The notes below the pieces were generated by a model, which searched no databases, was not told the DNA's origin, and saw only the letters and a program-made list of their open reading frames with translations. The position numbers and the translations under genes were made by a program. Positions 32,519-42,621 of a stretch of 59,586 bases of DNA are shown in pieces (within the stretch, counting starts at the first letter, position 1; each line of letters starts with the position of its first letter). Origin of the DNA: Phycisphaerae bacterium (GTDB lineage: Bacteria; Planctomycetota; Phycisphaerae; Sedimentisphaerales; Anaerobacaceae); the NCBI GenBank assembly GCA_030615025.1, contig JAUXAB010000017.1, positions 1-59,586 on the forward strand, read 5' to 3'.

Positions 32519-35500
32519 TCAGGCCGCTCGCCGGAGGGCCCAGCCGTTCTGGTGGGCCACGGCAACGGTGGCTTTCCGCCAGGGCGTATGGAAAGGGACC
32601 GGAAGAAACAGGATGCTCCCCTGGTTCAGCTTCGGACTGGTCAGGTCGAACTTTTTCTTCACGTCATTGATCTTCAGGCGGTAGTCCTTGAACCCGGTAT
32701 CGTCGAAATTAATCCATCGCTTGTGCTCCAGCATTTTGCCCATGAACTCGCGTGCCGAACTGGGGAACCAATCGTGCCCCATACCCAGGCTCTTGATGTT
32801 GATACCCATCACTTCCGCGTAATGAAGTTGGCGGAGGCACTCGAAATGCTCGGCTAGGCGTTCACTCGGCACATCTCCGAAACGGGCGATGAAGTCTCCG
32901 TCCAGGACGCCGGCGGCCCACTGATCCTTGCCGGGGAGCTTCTTGAAATAGATATTCTCGATGTGCCCGTCGGCCCAGATAAGTCCTTTTTCGGCCAGTT
33001 GGTCATAGAGCCCGAGCACTGCCTCCTGCTGACCCGAGGTCAGTTTGGCGCGCCGGCCCAGCAGGTACTCGTCCGGCGCCAGCCGCTCCTGGATTACATA
33101 GGGCGGGTTGCCGTCGGGAACCGCCTGGGTGATGCGTTTGTGCATGATCCCAGCTTCGCTGAGGAGATTCTCGCCGTGGATCATGTCGTCAACAACCTTA
33201 CCCATCGGAACTGCCCTGCCGGACAGCATGAGGGACTCTGACGCCTTTTTATCGAGGGCCTTGATAACCCATTTGTCATCCAGGGCGTAAACCGACGCGT
33301 AGGCACTTTCGCCGCCCAGCTTTTCGCGGAGGTGGAATTCCCTGCCATCAGGCGCTACCCATTTCTCTCCCTCGACGGGGGCCCCGGCGTGTTTCGTGTT
33401 GTCACCGGCCGTGCGGGTCTCGACGGTGGACTTGGGACGCTTCGCCTTCTCGGCCGAGATCCAGAGAGGATTGCTGTCGAATCCCTTGTAGGTACCGGGC
33501 GTGAGCAGCTCGCTGCCCCCCGGCGATGCCGATGGTCGCGACCCCGACTTTGGCGTCGGGGCACCGGAATCGAAACCGGGTGGTGGCGCGTCAGTGGCTA
33601 TCCCAGAACTGCCGGGACGGCCAGAGGACGGCGGCGGCTTAGTGCCCGGCCCAGAACCACTGGGACGAGCAGAAGGCGGCTTGAGTTCACCAGGGCCAAA
33701 TTCATCCACACCCTTTATAAGTTTTTCAAGCTGCCTCTTAACTATTTGTTCGGTTACACCTTTTACTTGAGATCCCAATTTACCATAAGTTCCCGATCCA
33801 CTAATTAAAAGTCCATCCTTCCCACCAGCAACCGTAAAGGCTACATCATGGGGCCCTTTTTTCATGTCTCTATGAAACTTATTATTAGCCAGGTCTAAAT
33901 CATAAGGACCATCTACTATTTTCCCAGTTCTTGTATCGATAGTGCCAACCCAGGTCGTGTTTTTGTTTTTACTAAGAGGAATAAAACCCTCTCTGAGCAC
34001 CGATTTAAAATTCTCAGGCATCTTTGGCTGATTATCTCTCCACGCGACACCCTTCTTCGGTTTAACCCCCTTTGGCGTTAGGTCACCAGGGCCGAACTCC
34101 TCCACTACTGGGCGTTCTGCCTTCGGTTTAGCCTTTTTCGGCGGTAGTTCACCAGGGCCGAACTCCTTCACCACGGGGCGATCTGGCATGTCTGCCTTGG
34201 GGCGACTTGGTATGTCTGCCTTTCCAGCAATCCCACGGCGCATTAGCTCGGTGGCCTCAGTCGGGGTGAAGTCTCCATCGAGCAGCATCCGGCGCTTGAC
34301 TCGGAGGTCTGCCCATTTGTAGAGGCCATCGGGGCCGAGGGTACCGTAGAAATGTGCCCGGCTCAACGCCATACGCTGGGAGGCAGAGAGTGGCCGGCCC
34401 AAGGCCTTCTCGGCAGCCCGTGCAACGTCGGAGACCTCGTCCACGGTCTTCACCAGCTTCGCCAGTTTCGCCAGTTTGCCTACTTTGGCGAGCCCGCCGA
34501 GAACGATCGTCGGGTCGAGCACGTTCTCTCCCAGAAATTCCCCAATACCCGACGCCGCGTCGAAGGCATGACCGGCATCCCTGGCCTGCGTGGCGTCGTG
34601 GAGTTTCTCGAAGTTCTTGGCAAAGTCGTAGACCTCCTTGCCGAGGCCGAAGAACATATCCGAGGCCATCTTTTCAGGGTCGTCGAGGCCCTGGTTGATG
34701 AACTCATAGTTGTCATCGCCGAAGAGGTTGGGCCGCCAGCCTAAGATCATCTCAGCGTTCCTTTCGAGCGTCTCTCCCCACATATCGATGGGCTCCCAGA
34801 GCACCAGCTTGCCCAACCCGTATAGGCCCTTCACCACGCCCTTGGCGGTGCCGTATACGGTGCCGGCCTGTGTCGCGACTTGGACCTTGGCCGAATCGTA
34901 AGCATCGAGAATGGCGCCGGAGGCGCTGAATTTCTCTGGCTTGACGTCAATCCCATTTACTATGCTGCGAACGAGCTTGTTCTGGCCCGGCAGTCTGCTG
35001 GAAACAACGCCCGACTCCTTCAGCCGCTGGTCCGCCAGCTCATCCAGCCGCCCGCCCTCGCTGATTGCATTGAGACCATCGGCACCGGCGTCGTGGGCGA
35101 TCTGATCGCGTTTCTGGTCGACTATCTTCTCCAGCGCGCGGATGTTGCTGCTGTCGTGTTCGCGCCAGATATTTTGCGCCTCTTCCAGCCGCTTGATCGC
35201 GGTCTTGTGCTCCTTGGCGGCGTCCGAATTGGCCTTGGCCGCCCTCATTTTCTTGCGGATGCCGGATATGCGTTTGATGAACGCCTTGTTTCGAGCCGTA
35301 GCGGCCTCGCGGGCCAACTGCAATTCGCCCTTGGCCTTGGCCAACTGGTCGACGCGCCGCCCGACCTCCTCGTTGCGCAAGTTCTCGTCCACAACCCACT
35401 GCTGGCGCATAACTTTTTGCATCTTCTTTATCAAGTCGTCCTGGACCTTGCCGAAATCTCTCAAGTCGCGGTTGAAGCGGTCGAGCTCCGCCCGGATCCT

Positions 35501-38500
35501 GGATTCCAGCCACTCGATTTCCTTCCGGTCGCCTTTGTCGGTATCCCACTCATCCTTCTTCTTTTTGAGCTGCTCCTGGAGCGACTTGATGTAGTCGACG
35601 CGAGCCTTGATACCTTGTTCGGTCAGGTTGTTCCGGTCCTTGACGAAGCGATCGAAGGCCTGAGCCGCGGTCATGGCCTGCTTCCTGGCCTCCGAGAAGT
35701 CGACAACCTGCAGAACCTTAATCTGCTCCTCGGTCGACAAACCGTCCCAGCCGGGCACGTTGTCCCGCATCCATCCGGATCGCTCGAGGGATGTCATGTC
35801 GGACCAGAAGGTGTCTGACGGCGGGTCTTTGAGGATGGTTCCCAGGTTTTCCGCTTGGGCAGCTTGGAGGTTGGCTTTCTCAACCTTGGAATCAACCCAA
35901 GCCTCATCTGCTTTTTGACGGAGGCCAGCGGCCCGGGCCTCCTTGCGCTCAGCCTCCGCCTGCTTCGCGGTCGCCTCTGCTTCCGCTTTTTTGACTTTGA
36001 GCGCCAGCTCGTCGACATCGCTCTGGATTTCGTTCTGTTTCCCCCGTAGGCGCCTCACGTGCGCTGTTTCTTTCTCAATCTGGCGTTCGCGATCCTCAGC
36101 CTGCTCCTCAAAGCGGGCGGCTTCCTTCTCAGCATTCGAGGCCGCCTCCCTGGCCTTGGTCGCCAGTCCATCGTCTTTTGCCGTGTCGGCCACTCGGGCG
36201 TAATGATCCGCCGTTTCTTGTTGCTTCCGGGCCTGCCCGCGTAACTCCTCCACCTTGGCGCGGGCGTCCTCCACCCGTTTCTCGACACCGTCTGCCAGCT
36301 CCTTGTACCCCTTTGCTTGCTGTTCCCGCCTCTTGATGTAGCTCTCCGACGTCTGCCGGGTCTCCTTCGCATTCCCTTGCGACTTCTCTGCCTCCTTCTT
36401 GGCCTCTGTCGCTTCCCCCTCGGCTTTGCGTGCTACCCCTAACGCTTCCGACGCCTTCTGCCCGGCCCTGGCCGTTGTTTGTTGAAGCTTACCGACCTCC
36501 GCCGGTGTTATCTTCACCTTCCGGGGGGCTGCTGCCGGCGCCGTTCCGCCCGGTGATAGCCGCGATGCCAGCTTGGCACCGGCCTCGAGCTTGACATCAC
36601 GCGCCGAGGGAACCTCGGGGGTCCGAGCTGTCGGCGTCGACGGCGTGGAGGCTGGCTGTTCGACCTTGGGTTGAAGCTTCGGGCTCGATGCCGGCTGGGA
36701 TGCGTCGGCAACCATCGTATCTTTCTGTCTCTTCACCTTCCGCTTGTCCAGGCCGGCCAGTTCGTGTGAGGCATTGTCCACGGCCTGGCAGTAGGTCGCA
36801 ATCAGCGGGTTGTTGGACTGGACGATGACGTATTTTCTAAACCTGCCTTCCTCGTCGGGACGGCTCTGCAGTTCGAACCCGGCCTTGCTCATCTCGCCGA
36901 TCAGCCTGTCCTCCGCGCTGCGAATGTCTTGGAGCTGTCGATCGAGGTGGTCCTGGGCGGCCTTGACCTGCTCGGGACTGAGCTTGAGGCGTTTGGCCAG
37001 AGACGGCTGGCCATTGACGGACTCAGTCAGTCCGGTCCTCCGTGCCTGCAGACCTTGAGCGGCCCTGGTCATGTCACCGGCGGCATCGGTGAGGGTCTCG
37101 AGCTGTTTGACTCGCTTCTCCAGGTTCTTCATATTGACCTTGCCGTCCTTATCGATGGTGTCGCCGTAGGACCGGTTGTAATCGTTGGTCCAGTTGTTCA
37201 GGCCTTCCAGCATCAGGTCGTCCTGGATGGCATCGGTCTCCGCCGTCAGGGCGTCAAACTTTTTATTATATTCATTCCTGGCGATATCGTAGGCGTTCTG
37301 CTCCCTGGCCATGTGCTGGTTGTTCAGGTCAATCTTGTTATTAATATCTTTTAAATTTTCTTGGAGTTCGGCTACTTCCTTAAGCTGAGCTTTAGTCCCT
37401 TTGCCGTCTGACAATTGTTTACGCACTTCTTTCAAGCGGCTGGTAACCCGATTTTTTTCGTGCTCCAAGCCGTCAGCTCCGCGGGTATTTTGGAAATGTT
37501 CCTCCTTGGCTTTTTCATATCTCTCAAGAGCTGTCTCAAAGTCTTTATTTAGTTTCCCGGCTTGCTCGTGAATACCTTGCATCTGTTTGCCAAATTTATC
37601 TGAGTTTGCAAGCTGCTCGCCTCCCTTGCCAATCCGATCCTCAATTTCCTGGAGGCCGGCAATGGTCTTCTCCATCCTTGTGCCCTGCTTCTCAAGCTGG
37701 TCGTCGGTCTGTCTGGCAAGCTCTCCCCAGGTGCCTCCCTGGGTTTCCCGCAGTTCTGTCTGAACCTCATTAATTGCCGCATCATACTTTGCTCGTTCTA
37801 AATTATTCGCTTTGTACTGCCCTTGTAGGTTTTTCAGCCTTTGTTTCTCGGTTTTGGTTAGCTCATAATCGGGCCGGCGTGATTTATTTTCCAATTTATA
37901 TATTTCATCGTATAAATTATTTCCTCGTTCGATTAACCTTCTTTTCTCCTTGAGCAGCATCCGTTCTTTCCACTCTTGCTTGCTCATCCCTTCGCCGCGA
38001 TCCAGGCTCTTCTCAAACTCTTTATTATCAGCATCGAACTTGCGCCAGTCGCGCTGATAGGCATCATATTCCTTGCTCAGTGCGGTCTCGTCTTTCATGT
38101 TCTGGTAGCGTTCTTTTTGGAATTGCTCGCGTTCAGCGCGGATGCGCCTGACTTCATCCATGTCTCCTCTTTTGCGCGCTTCCTGTTCCCGTTGACGAGC
38201 GTCTTTATCCTTCCATTCAAATTCCTTTTTCTTGTTTTCTATCCGTTCTCTGCGGCGGTCAAGCTTTCCACGCCTTTCACCAAGTTTACCCCGGCGATCA
38301 TCCATCTCGCGCTGCCTCTGCATATTGCGCTTGCGTCGCCGGTCTTTCTTGCGCCGTTCGCGTTCGCGCTTGTTCTTTTCCAGCATGTCCTTCAAGCGCT
38401 TGCGGATTCTTTCGATCCTTTCCCTGGCTTCCTGGTCGCGATTGTCTTTCTCGTCCTGCACCTCCTGCTCGACCTGCAGAAGCATGATCGGCCAGAGCTG

Positions 38501-39352
38501 ATTGAAGATCGACGTATCCTTAACCATAACCATGGCGACACTGGTATCCGCCACCATCTTCTGTTTTAGAAGTGCTCCGAGCCGTTGGGTTTGCTCCCGC
38601 TGTTTGGCGATGGCCGCTTCAAACATGAAACGCCGCTCGGTCGCATCCACTGTAACGGTCGGCTGGACCTGTTCGCGATACAGAAGCGCCTGGGCCATCT
38701 CCGCTGTTTCTGTGCGGACGGCCTGCGCCATCTGCTGAAGCATCATGTTTTCCTGACGCTTGCGGATCTTATCCGCCTCAACATCTTCGTGGACCGCGGC
38801 TGCATCGTCTGGTGTTAGCACTTCCGCTTCGGTCACCTTGACCTCACTGTCGGCTACCGTTTCCGTGGGTTCTTTGGGCATGACGGGCGTCGGTGTTTCA
38901 GGTGTTTTGACGACCGCGGGAGTGCTGGGTGGTTGAAGAACACGCGCGGTGGTTGGGGGCTGGCTGACAGTAACCGGTTTCGGAGGCGTCTTGACCGCCG
39001 TGGTCGGGGGCTGGTATATCATCGTCCTCGGCATCGAGACCACCACGCCCGGCGCGGACACAGCCCGTTCGATCATCGGTGCAGTATACACCGGGATTTC
39101 GATCGCCGGGGCGGTTCTCACAATCACCGGTGTCCGGGTCTGGATAGCCGGCCCACTATAAGCGGGGCGCATGGGTTGGCGGTACGCAGCCGCCTGACGT
39201 GCTTGCGTCGCATAACCTCCACCCTCACTCGTCGGTTGCTCAACGCCCGAGGGAGGACGTAAAGCCTGGTCATCAGCTGCCTGGCCGTCAATCAACCAAC
39301 CAGAAAGAAGCAAACTTAACAGAATCGTTCGGTATCGAGGCAGAAACTTCAC
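32519..39352 (-). CDS. 2277-residue exported coiled-coil protein with C-terminal kinase-like domain
   Basis: A giant protein starting at GTG 39352, ten bases after the CsgG-like gene. Order: signal peptide (1-25), Pro/Thr-rich region with repeated PPTT and VRTAP (about 30-180), very long charged coiled coil (about 290-830 and 980-1450), a hydrophobic stretch near 1560-1600 (GTAKGVVKGLYGLGKLVLWE), a linker with three EFGPGEL/EFGPGDL repeats around a separate globular domain, and a kinase-like fold at about 2008-2190. That fold has EKLGGESAYASVY (Gly-rich loop), VIK with K2031, ADGHIENIYF (H2130, N2133; catalytic-loop type) and LDGDF (D2151/D2153). The layout resembles a secreted polymorphic effector. 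The substrate is unknown. Parts of the gene are much more A/T-rich than the rest. Confidence 0.78.
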   Translation of the reverse strand: MKFLPRYRTILLSLLLSGWLIDGQAADDQALRPPSGVEQPTSEGGGYATQARQAAAYRQPMRPAYSGPAIQTRTPVIVRTAPAIEIPVYTAPMIERAVSAPGVVVSMPRTMIYQPPTTAVKTPPKPVTVSQPPTTARVLQPPSTPAVVKTPETPTPVMPKEPTETVADSEVKVTEAEVLTPDDAAAVHEDVEADKIRKRQENMMLQQMAQAVRTETAEMAQALLYREQVQPTVTVDATERRFMFEAAIAKQREQTQRLGALLKQKMVADTSVAMVMVKDTSIFNQLWPIMLLQVEQEVQDEKDNRDQEARERIERIRKRLKDMLEKNKRERERRKKDRRRKRNMQRQREMDDRRGKLGERRGKLDRRRERIENKKKEFEWKDKDARQREQEARKRGDMDEVRRIRAEREQFQKERYQNMKDETALSKEYDAYQRDWRKFDADNKEFEKSLDRGEGMSKQEWKERMLLKEKRRLIERGNNLYDEIYKLENKSRRPDYELTKTEKQRLKNLQGQYKANNLERAKYDAAINEVQTELRETQGGTWGELARQTDDQLEKQGTRMEKTIAGLQEIEDRIGKGGEQLANSDKFGKQMQGIHEQAGKLNKDFETALERYEKAKEEHFQNTRGADGLEHEKNRVTSRLKEVRKQLSDGKGTKAQLKEVAELQENLKDINNKIDLNNQHMAREQNAYDIARNEYNKKFDALTAETDAIQDDLMLEGLNNWTNDYNRSYGDTIDKDGKVNMKNLEKRVKQLETLTDAAGDMTRAAQGLQARRTGLTESVNGQPSLAKRLKLSPEQVKAAQDHLDRQLQDIRSAEDRLIGEMSKAGFELQSRPDEEGRFRKYVIVQSNNPLIATYCQAVDNASHELAGLDKRKVKRQKDTMVADASQPASSPKLQPKVEQPASTPSTPTARTPEVPSARDVKLEAGAKLASRLSPGGTAPAAAPRKVKITPAEVGKLQQTTARAGQKASEALGVARKAEGEATEAKKEAEKSQGNAKETRQTSESYIKRREQQAKGYKELADGVEKRVEDARAKVEELRGQARKQQETADHYARVADTAKDDGLATKAREAASNAEKEAARFEEQAEDRERQIEKETAHVRRLRGKQNEIQSDVDELALKVKKAEAEATAKQAEAERKEARAAGLRQKADEAWVDSKVEKANLQAAQAENLGTILKDPPSDTFWSDMTSLERSGWMRDNVPGWDGLSTEEQIKVLQVVDFSEARKQAMTAAQAFDRFVKDRNNLTEQGIKARVDYIKSLQEQLKKKKDEWDTDKGDRKEIEWLESRIRAELDRFNRDLRDFGKVQDDLIKKMQKVMRQQWVVDENLRNEEVGRRVDQLAKAKGELQLAREAATARNKAFIKRISGIRKKMRAAKANSDAAKEHKTAIKRLEEAQNIWREHDSSNIRALEKIVDQKRDQIAHDAGADGLNAISEGGRLDELADQRLKESGVVSSRLPGQNKLVRSIVNGIDVKPEKFSASGAILDAYDSAKVQVATQAGTVYGTAKGVVKGLYGLGKLVLWEPIDMWGETLERNAEMILGWRPNLFGDDNYEFINQGLDDPEKMASDMFFGLGKEVYDFAKNFEKLHDATQARDAGHAFDAASGIGEFLGENVLDPTIVLGGLAKVGKLAKLAKLVKTVDEVSDVARAAEKALGRPLSASQRMALSRAHFYGTLGPDGLYKWADLRVKRRMLLDGDFTPTEATELMRRGIAGKADIPSRPKADMPDRPVVKEFGPGELPPKKAKPKAERPVVEEFGPGDLTPKGVKPKKGVAWRDNQPKMPENFKSVLREGFIPLSKNKNTTWVGTIDTRTGKIVDGPYDLDLANNKFHRDMKKGPHDVAFTVAGGKDGLLISGSGTYGKLGSQVKGVTEQIVKRQLEKLIKGVDEFGPGELKPPSARPSGSGPGTKPPPSSGRPGSSGIATDAPPPGFDSGAPTPKSGSRPSASPGGSELLTPGTYKGFDSNPLWISAEKAKRPKSTVETRTAGDNTKHAGAPVEGEKWVAPDGREFHLREKLGGESAYASVYALDDKWVIKALDKKASESLMLSGRAVPMGKVVDDMIHGENLLSEAGIMHKRITQAVPDGNPPYVIQERLAPDEYLLGRRAKLTSGQQEAVLGLYDQLAEKGLIWADGHIENIYFKKLPGKDQWAAGVLDGDFIARFGDVPSERLAEHFECLRQLHYAEVMGINIKSLGMGHDWFPSSAREFMGKMLEHKRWINFDDTGFKDYRLKINDVKKKFDLTSPKLNQGSILFLPVPFHTPWRKATVAVAHQNGWALRRAA

Positions 39353-39362
39353 GATGTGAATC

Positions 39363-40385
39363 CTAATGGATCACCACCAAATCGCCCCGCCTGGGGGCAT
39401 CCACCGCCAGCGGCACATAGGTCGCGGTCGACATCTTGCTCTGCACTTCGTTGACCTCGATGCGTCCCAGCTCTTTCTTTTTCTGTCCGATGGTTTGCCC
39501 GGTGTCAGGATCGGTAAACGTCTTGGTGACCCGCATAACCTTGAAAACATCGCCTTTCTGAATACCGGCACTCTCTCCTGCATTGATAAAGACAGTGCCT
39601 TCCTCGACTTCCACAATCCGACCTTCCCAGGGCCGGCTTGCGGCGATGTCGGCGAACTTCCCCACCACCTTGGTAATGCAACGCCGGGCTGCCTGGCCCA
39701 GCGGTGTCTTGGCAAAAAAGTTGTTGCCGATACTGATCTGATCCACCCCGGCCGACAGGCTCCAGCCACGGGAGCTGACCCGCTCGGAGACCTTGAAGTT
39801 TTTGATGATCTGTCCGGTGGTCGCATCGACCACACGAATATCCATGGCGACCGAACCCTTGGACCATTGTGGCGACACGCCGATCTTGGTCGACCTGACA
39901 CCGGAGATGGCGCTGAAGCCGAAACTGAATCCACCGCCCTTGTCCGACTCCCCGAATTCGGTGACCGAGCCGTAGAGAAGAAGCTGCACGCCGGTCAGCT
40001 TGCCCACATCAGGCGCTGCACTTCCTTTGGTCAGACCCTGAGCCTTCATTTCCTGCTCGGCAAGCACCTGACTGATGTTGGCACGCTCAAGCACGATAAA
40101 GCAATCCGACTCGACCAGTGCGGTAATCGTCATCGCACCCAGGCCGCCGCCGATGTCCATATCGCCGTACCGGGCCTTGAATGAGCCAATGGCGTTAAAG
40201 TTCCCGACCGCCACGGTTCGCTTCGGTCCGGGAATGGAGCGGATCTTGGCAGTCAGAACATCCTTCGCCGGTTCGGGTGGTCCAGAAACCTTGACCGCCT
40301 TCTCGGTTCGCACATCGTCACCGCAACCCAGCGGAATCACCACCAGCATGATAACGAATAGACACCATTTAATTTGTCTGGCCAC
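39363..40385 (-). CDS. CsgG-like outer-membrane lipoprotein
   Basis: A 340-residue protein. The GTG at 40385 is chosen because AAGGAG lies eight bases upstream and the protein then opens with a lipoprotein signal ending VIPLGC (C21). A CsgG/HfaB-type domain follows: KRTVAVGNFNA, FIVLERANISQVLAEQE, LLLYGSVTEFG and DIRVVDATTGQIIKNFKV. CsgG forms the outer-membrane secretion channel for curli. A C-terminal SH3-like part (about 255-340, INAGESAGIQKGDVFKV) is additional. The gene lies ten bases before the giant coiled-coil gene, so it may export or anchor that protein. Confidence 0.85.
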   Translation of the reverse strand: MARQIKWCLFVIMLVVIPLGCGDDVRTEKAVKVSGPPEPAKDVLTAKIRSIPGPKRTVAVGNFNAIGSFKARYGDMDIGGGLGAMTITALVESDCFIVLERANISQVLAEQEMKAQGLTKGSAAPDVGKLTGVQLLLYGSVTEFGESDKGGGFSFGFSAISGVRSTKIGVSPQWSKGSVAMDIRVVDATTGQIIKNFKVSERVSSRGWSLSAGVDQISIGNNFFAKTPLGQAARRCITKVVGKFADIAASRPWEGRIVEVEEGTVFINAGESAGIQKGDVFKVMRVTKTFTDPDTGQTIGQKKKELGRIEVNEVQSKMSTATYVPLAVDAPRRGDLVVIH

Positions 40386-40402
40386 CGATTCGCTCCTTAA
40401 TC

Positions 40403-40474
40403 GAGAAATATTTCTCTTATAAAATACACGCGGTGATTGGTTGAGGTCAAGCAAAAAACGAGAAATTTTTCTCG
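40403..40474 (-). promoter_or_regulatory. promoter of the csgG-like operon flanked by two GAGAAAT palindromes
   Basis: On the minus strand TTGACC (40450-40445) and TATTTT (40426-40421) are 18 bases apart, a sigma-70-like promoter. GAGAAATATTTCTC (40403-40416, perfect) covers the expected start of transcription and CGAGAAATTTTTCTCG (40459-40474, one mismatch) lies just upstream of the -35 box. Matching palindromes on both sides are the usual layout of a repressor operator pair. The regulator is not identified. Confidence 0.65.
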
Positions 40475-40901
40475 GATCTGGTTTTTTTTAGACCTGCGCT
40501 GCTAAAAACTCCTTACTTCTTTATTTGTAAGTACTTATGGCTATTTGGCCAAGAGTTATGTAATTTGAGCCAGCAAGTTTTTCAGTCAAATAACGGAACA
40601 AATAATGATATTAAATGTAGCGTTCAACCGAAGCAGGAGCGGGTTCTGCGGTTTGTTTTGCCGGGTGTCTCTCCCCCAGGGGGGATAATGAGGAGAAAGA
40701 TACGCTCTTCTGGAAGGTTTGTATGGGGTGACGGTAGATGAGGGGATGCGGAGCGTTAACCGGGGAATTCTGACAGAATAGCTTGAAATTCACCACCTTC
40801 TTCGGATATTATCAGCTATGTAAGGTTCTGTGATCTAGTTGCATAGCGTCCTGCGGCAAATGTGGGCCGAAGTCAACGGTCTAAGGGGACCATTACGAAT
40901 T
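40475..40901. other. no gene seen
   Basis: Upstream of the csgG-like promoter and before the beta-propeller stub. No supported frame. It probably contains only leader DNA. Confidence 0.5.
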
Positions 40902-41078
40902 ATGAAATTAGGATACACAAAACTCTGTCTCTTGGCAGTTCACCTGCTCGTAGGAGCGGTATCTGCGTATTCAAATGAAAACTGGCCACAGTTCAAGTAC
41001 GATTGCAGGCACTCAGGAATGGATTTTGTGACCGATTTGATTGTTTTTTGCTTTACTTGCAGGGAGATAAGCACATAA
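40902..41078 (+). pseudogene. N-terminal stub of an exported PQQ/beta-propeller-type protein
   Basis: From ATG 40902 the frame gives a signal peptide (MKLGYTKLCLLAVHLLVGAV) and then ENWPQFKYDCRHSG, the usual first blade of secreted beta-propeller repeat proteins (W-P-x-F-x-x-D-x-x-H-S-G). It then turns into unrelated sequence and stops 20 codons later. The remaining gene is absent, so this is a truncated leftover. Confidence 0.65.
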
Positions 41079-41491
41079 TTAGAGTTAGCTCTCAAAGGTT
41101 CAGGATCGGTGTGAAATCCCAACCTTTTTTTTTGCTCTAGACAACAGCTATCGGAACGCCCTTTCTTTTGCAATAAGTAATAAAGCAAAGATCAGTAAAG
41201 ATAAGAACAGTCCGGTCGAGTTTTTGAAACGACACAGCGAGTTCCCCACGTAGCCTACAAAACTTTCTGTTTCTGATGTGGGTCCAGAATACCATCGTAT
41301 AGCTCGTCTGCACACGCCTGTTTGACTGCTCGTTTTAGAGTAGCTATCACAAGTTTTCACAAGCTCCACTTCAGTAGCAGATTGTGATTCAATATCATTG
41401 GACTATTAATCTCAAAGCTGCATTCTCGTGACGGCGGTTATGGGTGCTGAAACACGATTCTAATAGGCGGGAGTCCGGAATCGTGACAATT
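41079..41491. other. no convincing gene
   Basis: A 73-codon minus-strand frame (41148-41369) ends in a hydrophobic helix and KERAFR but has no good start. Nothing else is supported. Confidence 0.4.
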
Positions 41492-42379
41492 TCAATGCAG
41501 ACCACTTTCGGGCAAATAAAATATCCCCGGCCCCACACCATCGGGGTACGGCTCGCTGCCGTCGGAAGTTATAGAGACCCTCATCGGCACTACTTCTGAT
41601 GCCTTGAAACTTCCCACGTGGCCGTCGGTGTAGCCTGCGCGCAGCTTAACATCAATAGGACTATCTGACTTCAGACGAGACCAATAAGCCGATAGAAGCC
41701 ACGTTTCTGCTACGACAGATGCCCCGTTGAATCTTTCACAGCTTCCATAGGCATTCGGGCTTTGCCAGCAATCATAGCCAAAATAGTCTGTTACAAGGAA
41801 TTTGCTTTCCCTCGGACCGCCTGCAGGACCTTGCGGACCTCTGAAGATACCTCTGCGTCCGCCTAAGAAGCCTATATAGTTGAAGTAGAAGCAATATGTT
41901 CCACCCACCGGGTCGAACGGAAAGGACGTATCCGGATTGTCCCAATCATCGCCGGCATCCCAGGACTGCTGCAGGTATGTGTATTTCCTGGGTGCATTCG
42001 GGCAAAACATGATGCTTGCATCCTTAATATAGCTGCGCAAATATTCGCTCATCGCACGATACAGTCCCGGGGCGCGTGTTCTGTTGCCTGTCAGCTTCCG
42101 TGGGTCAGACCAGTTCCAGTGTGACCCGAATCCTACGGTAGCCACCGATTCGGGATATTGCCCATCGTTGTCTGCTGCAAATAAGGTCACCCCGTTGACA
42201 ATCTCCCGCTGGTTTTTCATTCCCAGCATTGTTCGTGCCTGATGCCGGACCTTTCCCAGGACCGGCAGCAAAATAGCCATCAACAGCGAAATGATGGAGA
42301 TGACCACCAAAAGCTCAACTAAGGTAAATCCTCGGCTTTCGCTGCCCTTTTTGCCAGATTTGTAACCTTTGAATCCGAT
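41492..42379 (-). CDS. prepilin-like protein (N-methylation leader), non-canonical start
   Basis: A secreted pseudopilin-like protein of about 295 residues with leader SESRGFTLVELLVVISIISL (cleavage at G-F), the shared start of type II secretion/type IV pilin-like proteins that are abundant in Phycisphaerae, and a C-terminal domain typical of that family (GYTDGHVGSFK near the end). The frame is open upstream to a TAA but contains no ATG, GTG or TTG before the leader. An AGAGGAG ribosome site sits six bases before an ATC codon at 42379, the only sensible start. Either ATC is used, or a mutation has removed the start codon. Confidence 0.75.
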   Translation of the reverse strand: MGFKGYKSGKKGSESRGFTLVELLVVISIISLLMAILLPVLGKVRHQARTMLGMKNQREIVNGVTLFAADNDGQYPESVATVGFGSHWNWSDPRKLTGNRTRAPGLYRAMSEYLRSYIKDASIMFCPNAPRKYTYLQQSWDAGDDWDNPDTSFPFDPVGGTYCFYFNYIGFLGGRRGIFRGPQGPAGGPRESKFLVTDYFGYDCWQSPNAYGSCERFNGASVVAETWLLSAYWSRLKSDSPIDVKLRAGYTDGHVGSFKASEVVPMRVSITSDGSEPYPDGVGPGIFYLPESGLH

Positions 42380-42621
42380 GGGTTTCTCCTCTGCAACTTA
42401 TTGACCTTTTTTCGGCTTATCGCGATTATCTGAAGCTGTTCTTATAATACTACTTTCACAATTCATTATCAACTTTATTTTTGCGCAGAAAATCAGGGCA
42501 ACGAACCAAATATCTGTCTTACAGACACGTTCGCTTCCCTGATTCAACCTTCACCTTATTATTTGAGAACAAAAGGCGCTTGCCTATCCGACTATTCAAT
42601 TAGCTAAGGAGCCGACTTTAA

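Noticed and set aside
32159..32857. 232-codon plus-strand frame
   Set aside because: It lies opposite the kinase-like end of the giant gene and its duplicate tail, which align with each other on the minus strand.
34880..35818. 312-codon plus-strand frame
   Set aside because: A shadow of the coiled-coil part of the giant gene; Leu/Val-rich output is the reverse of Lys/Glu codons.
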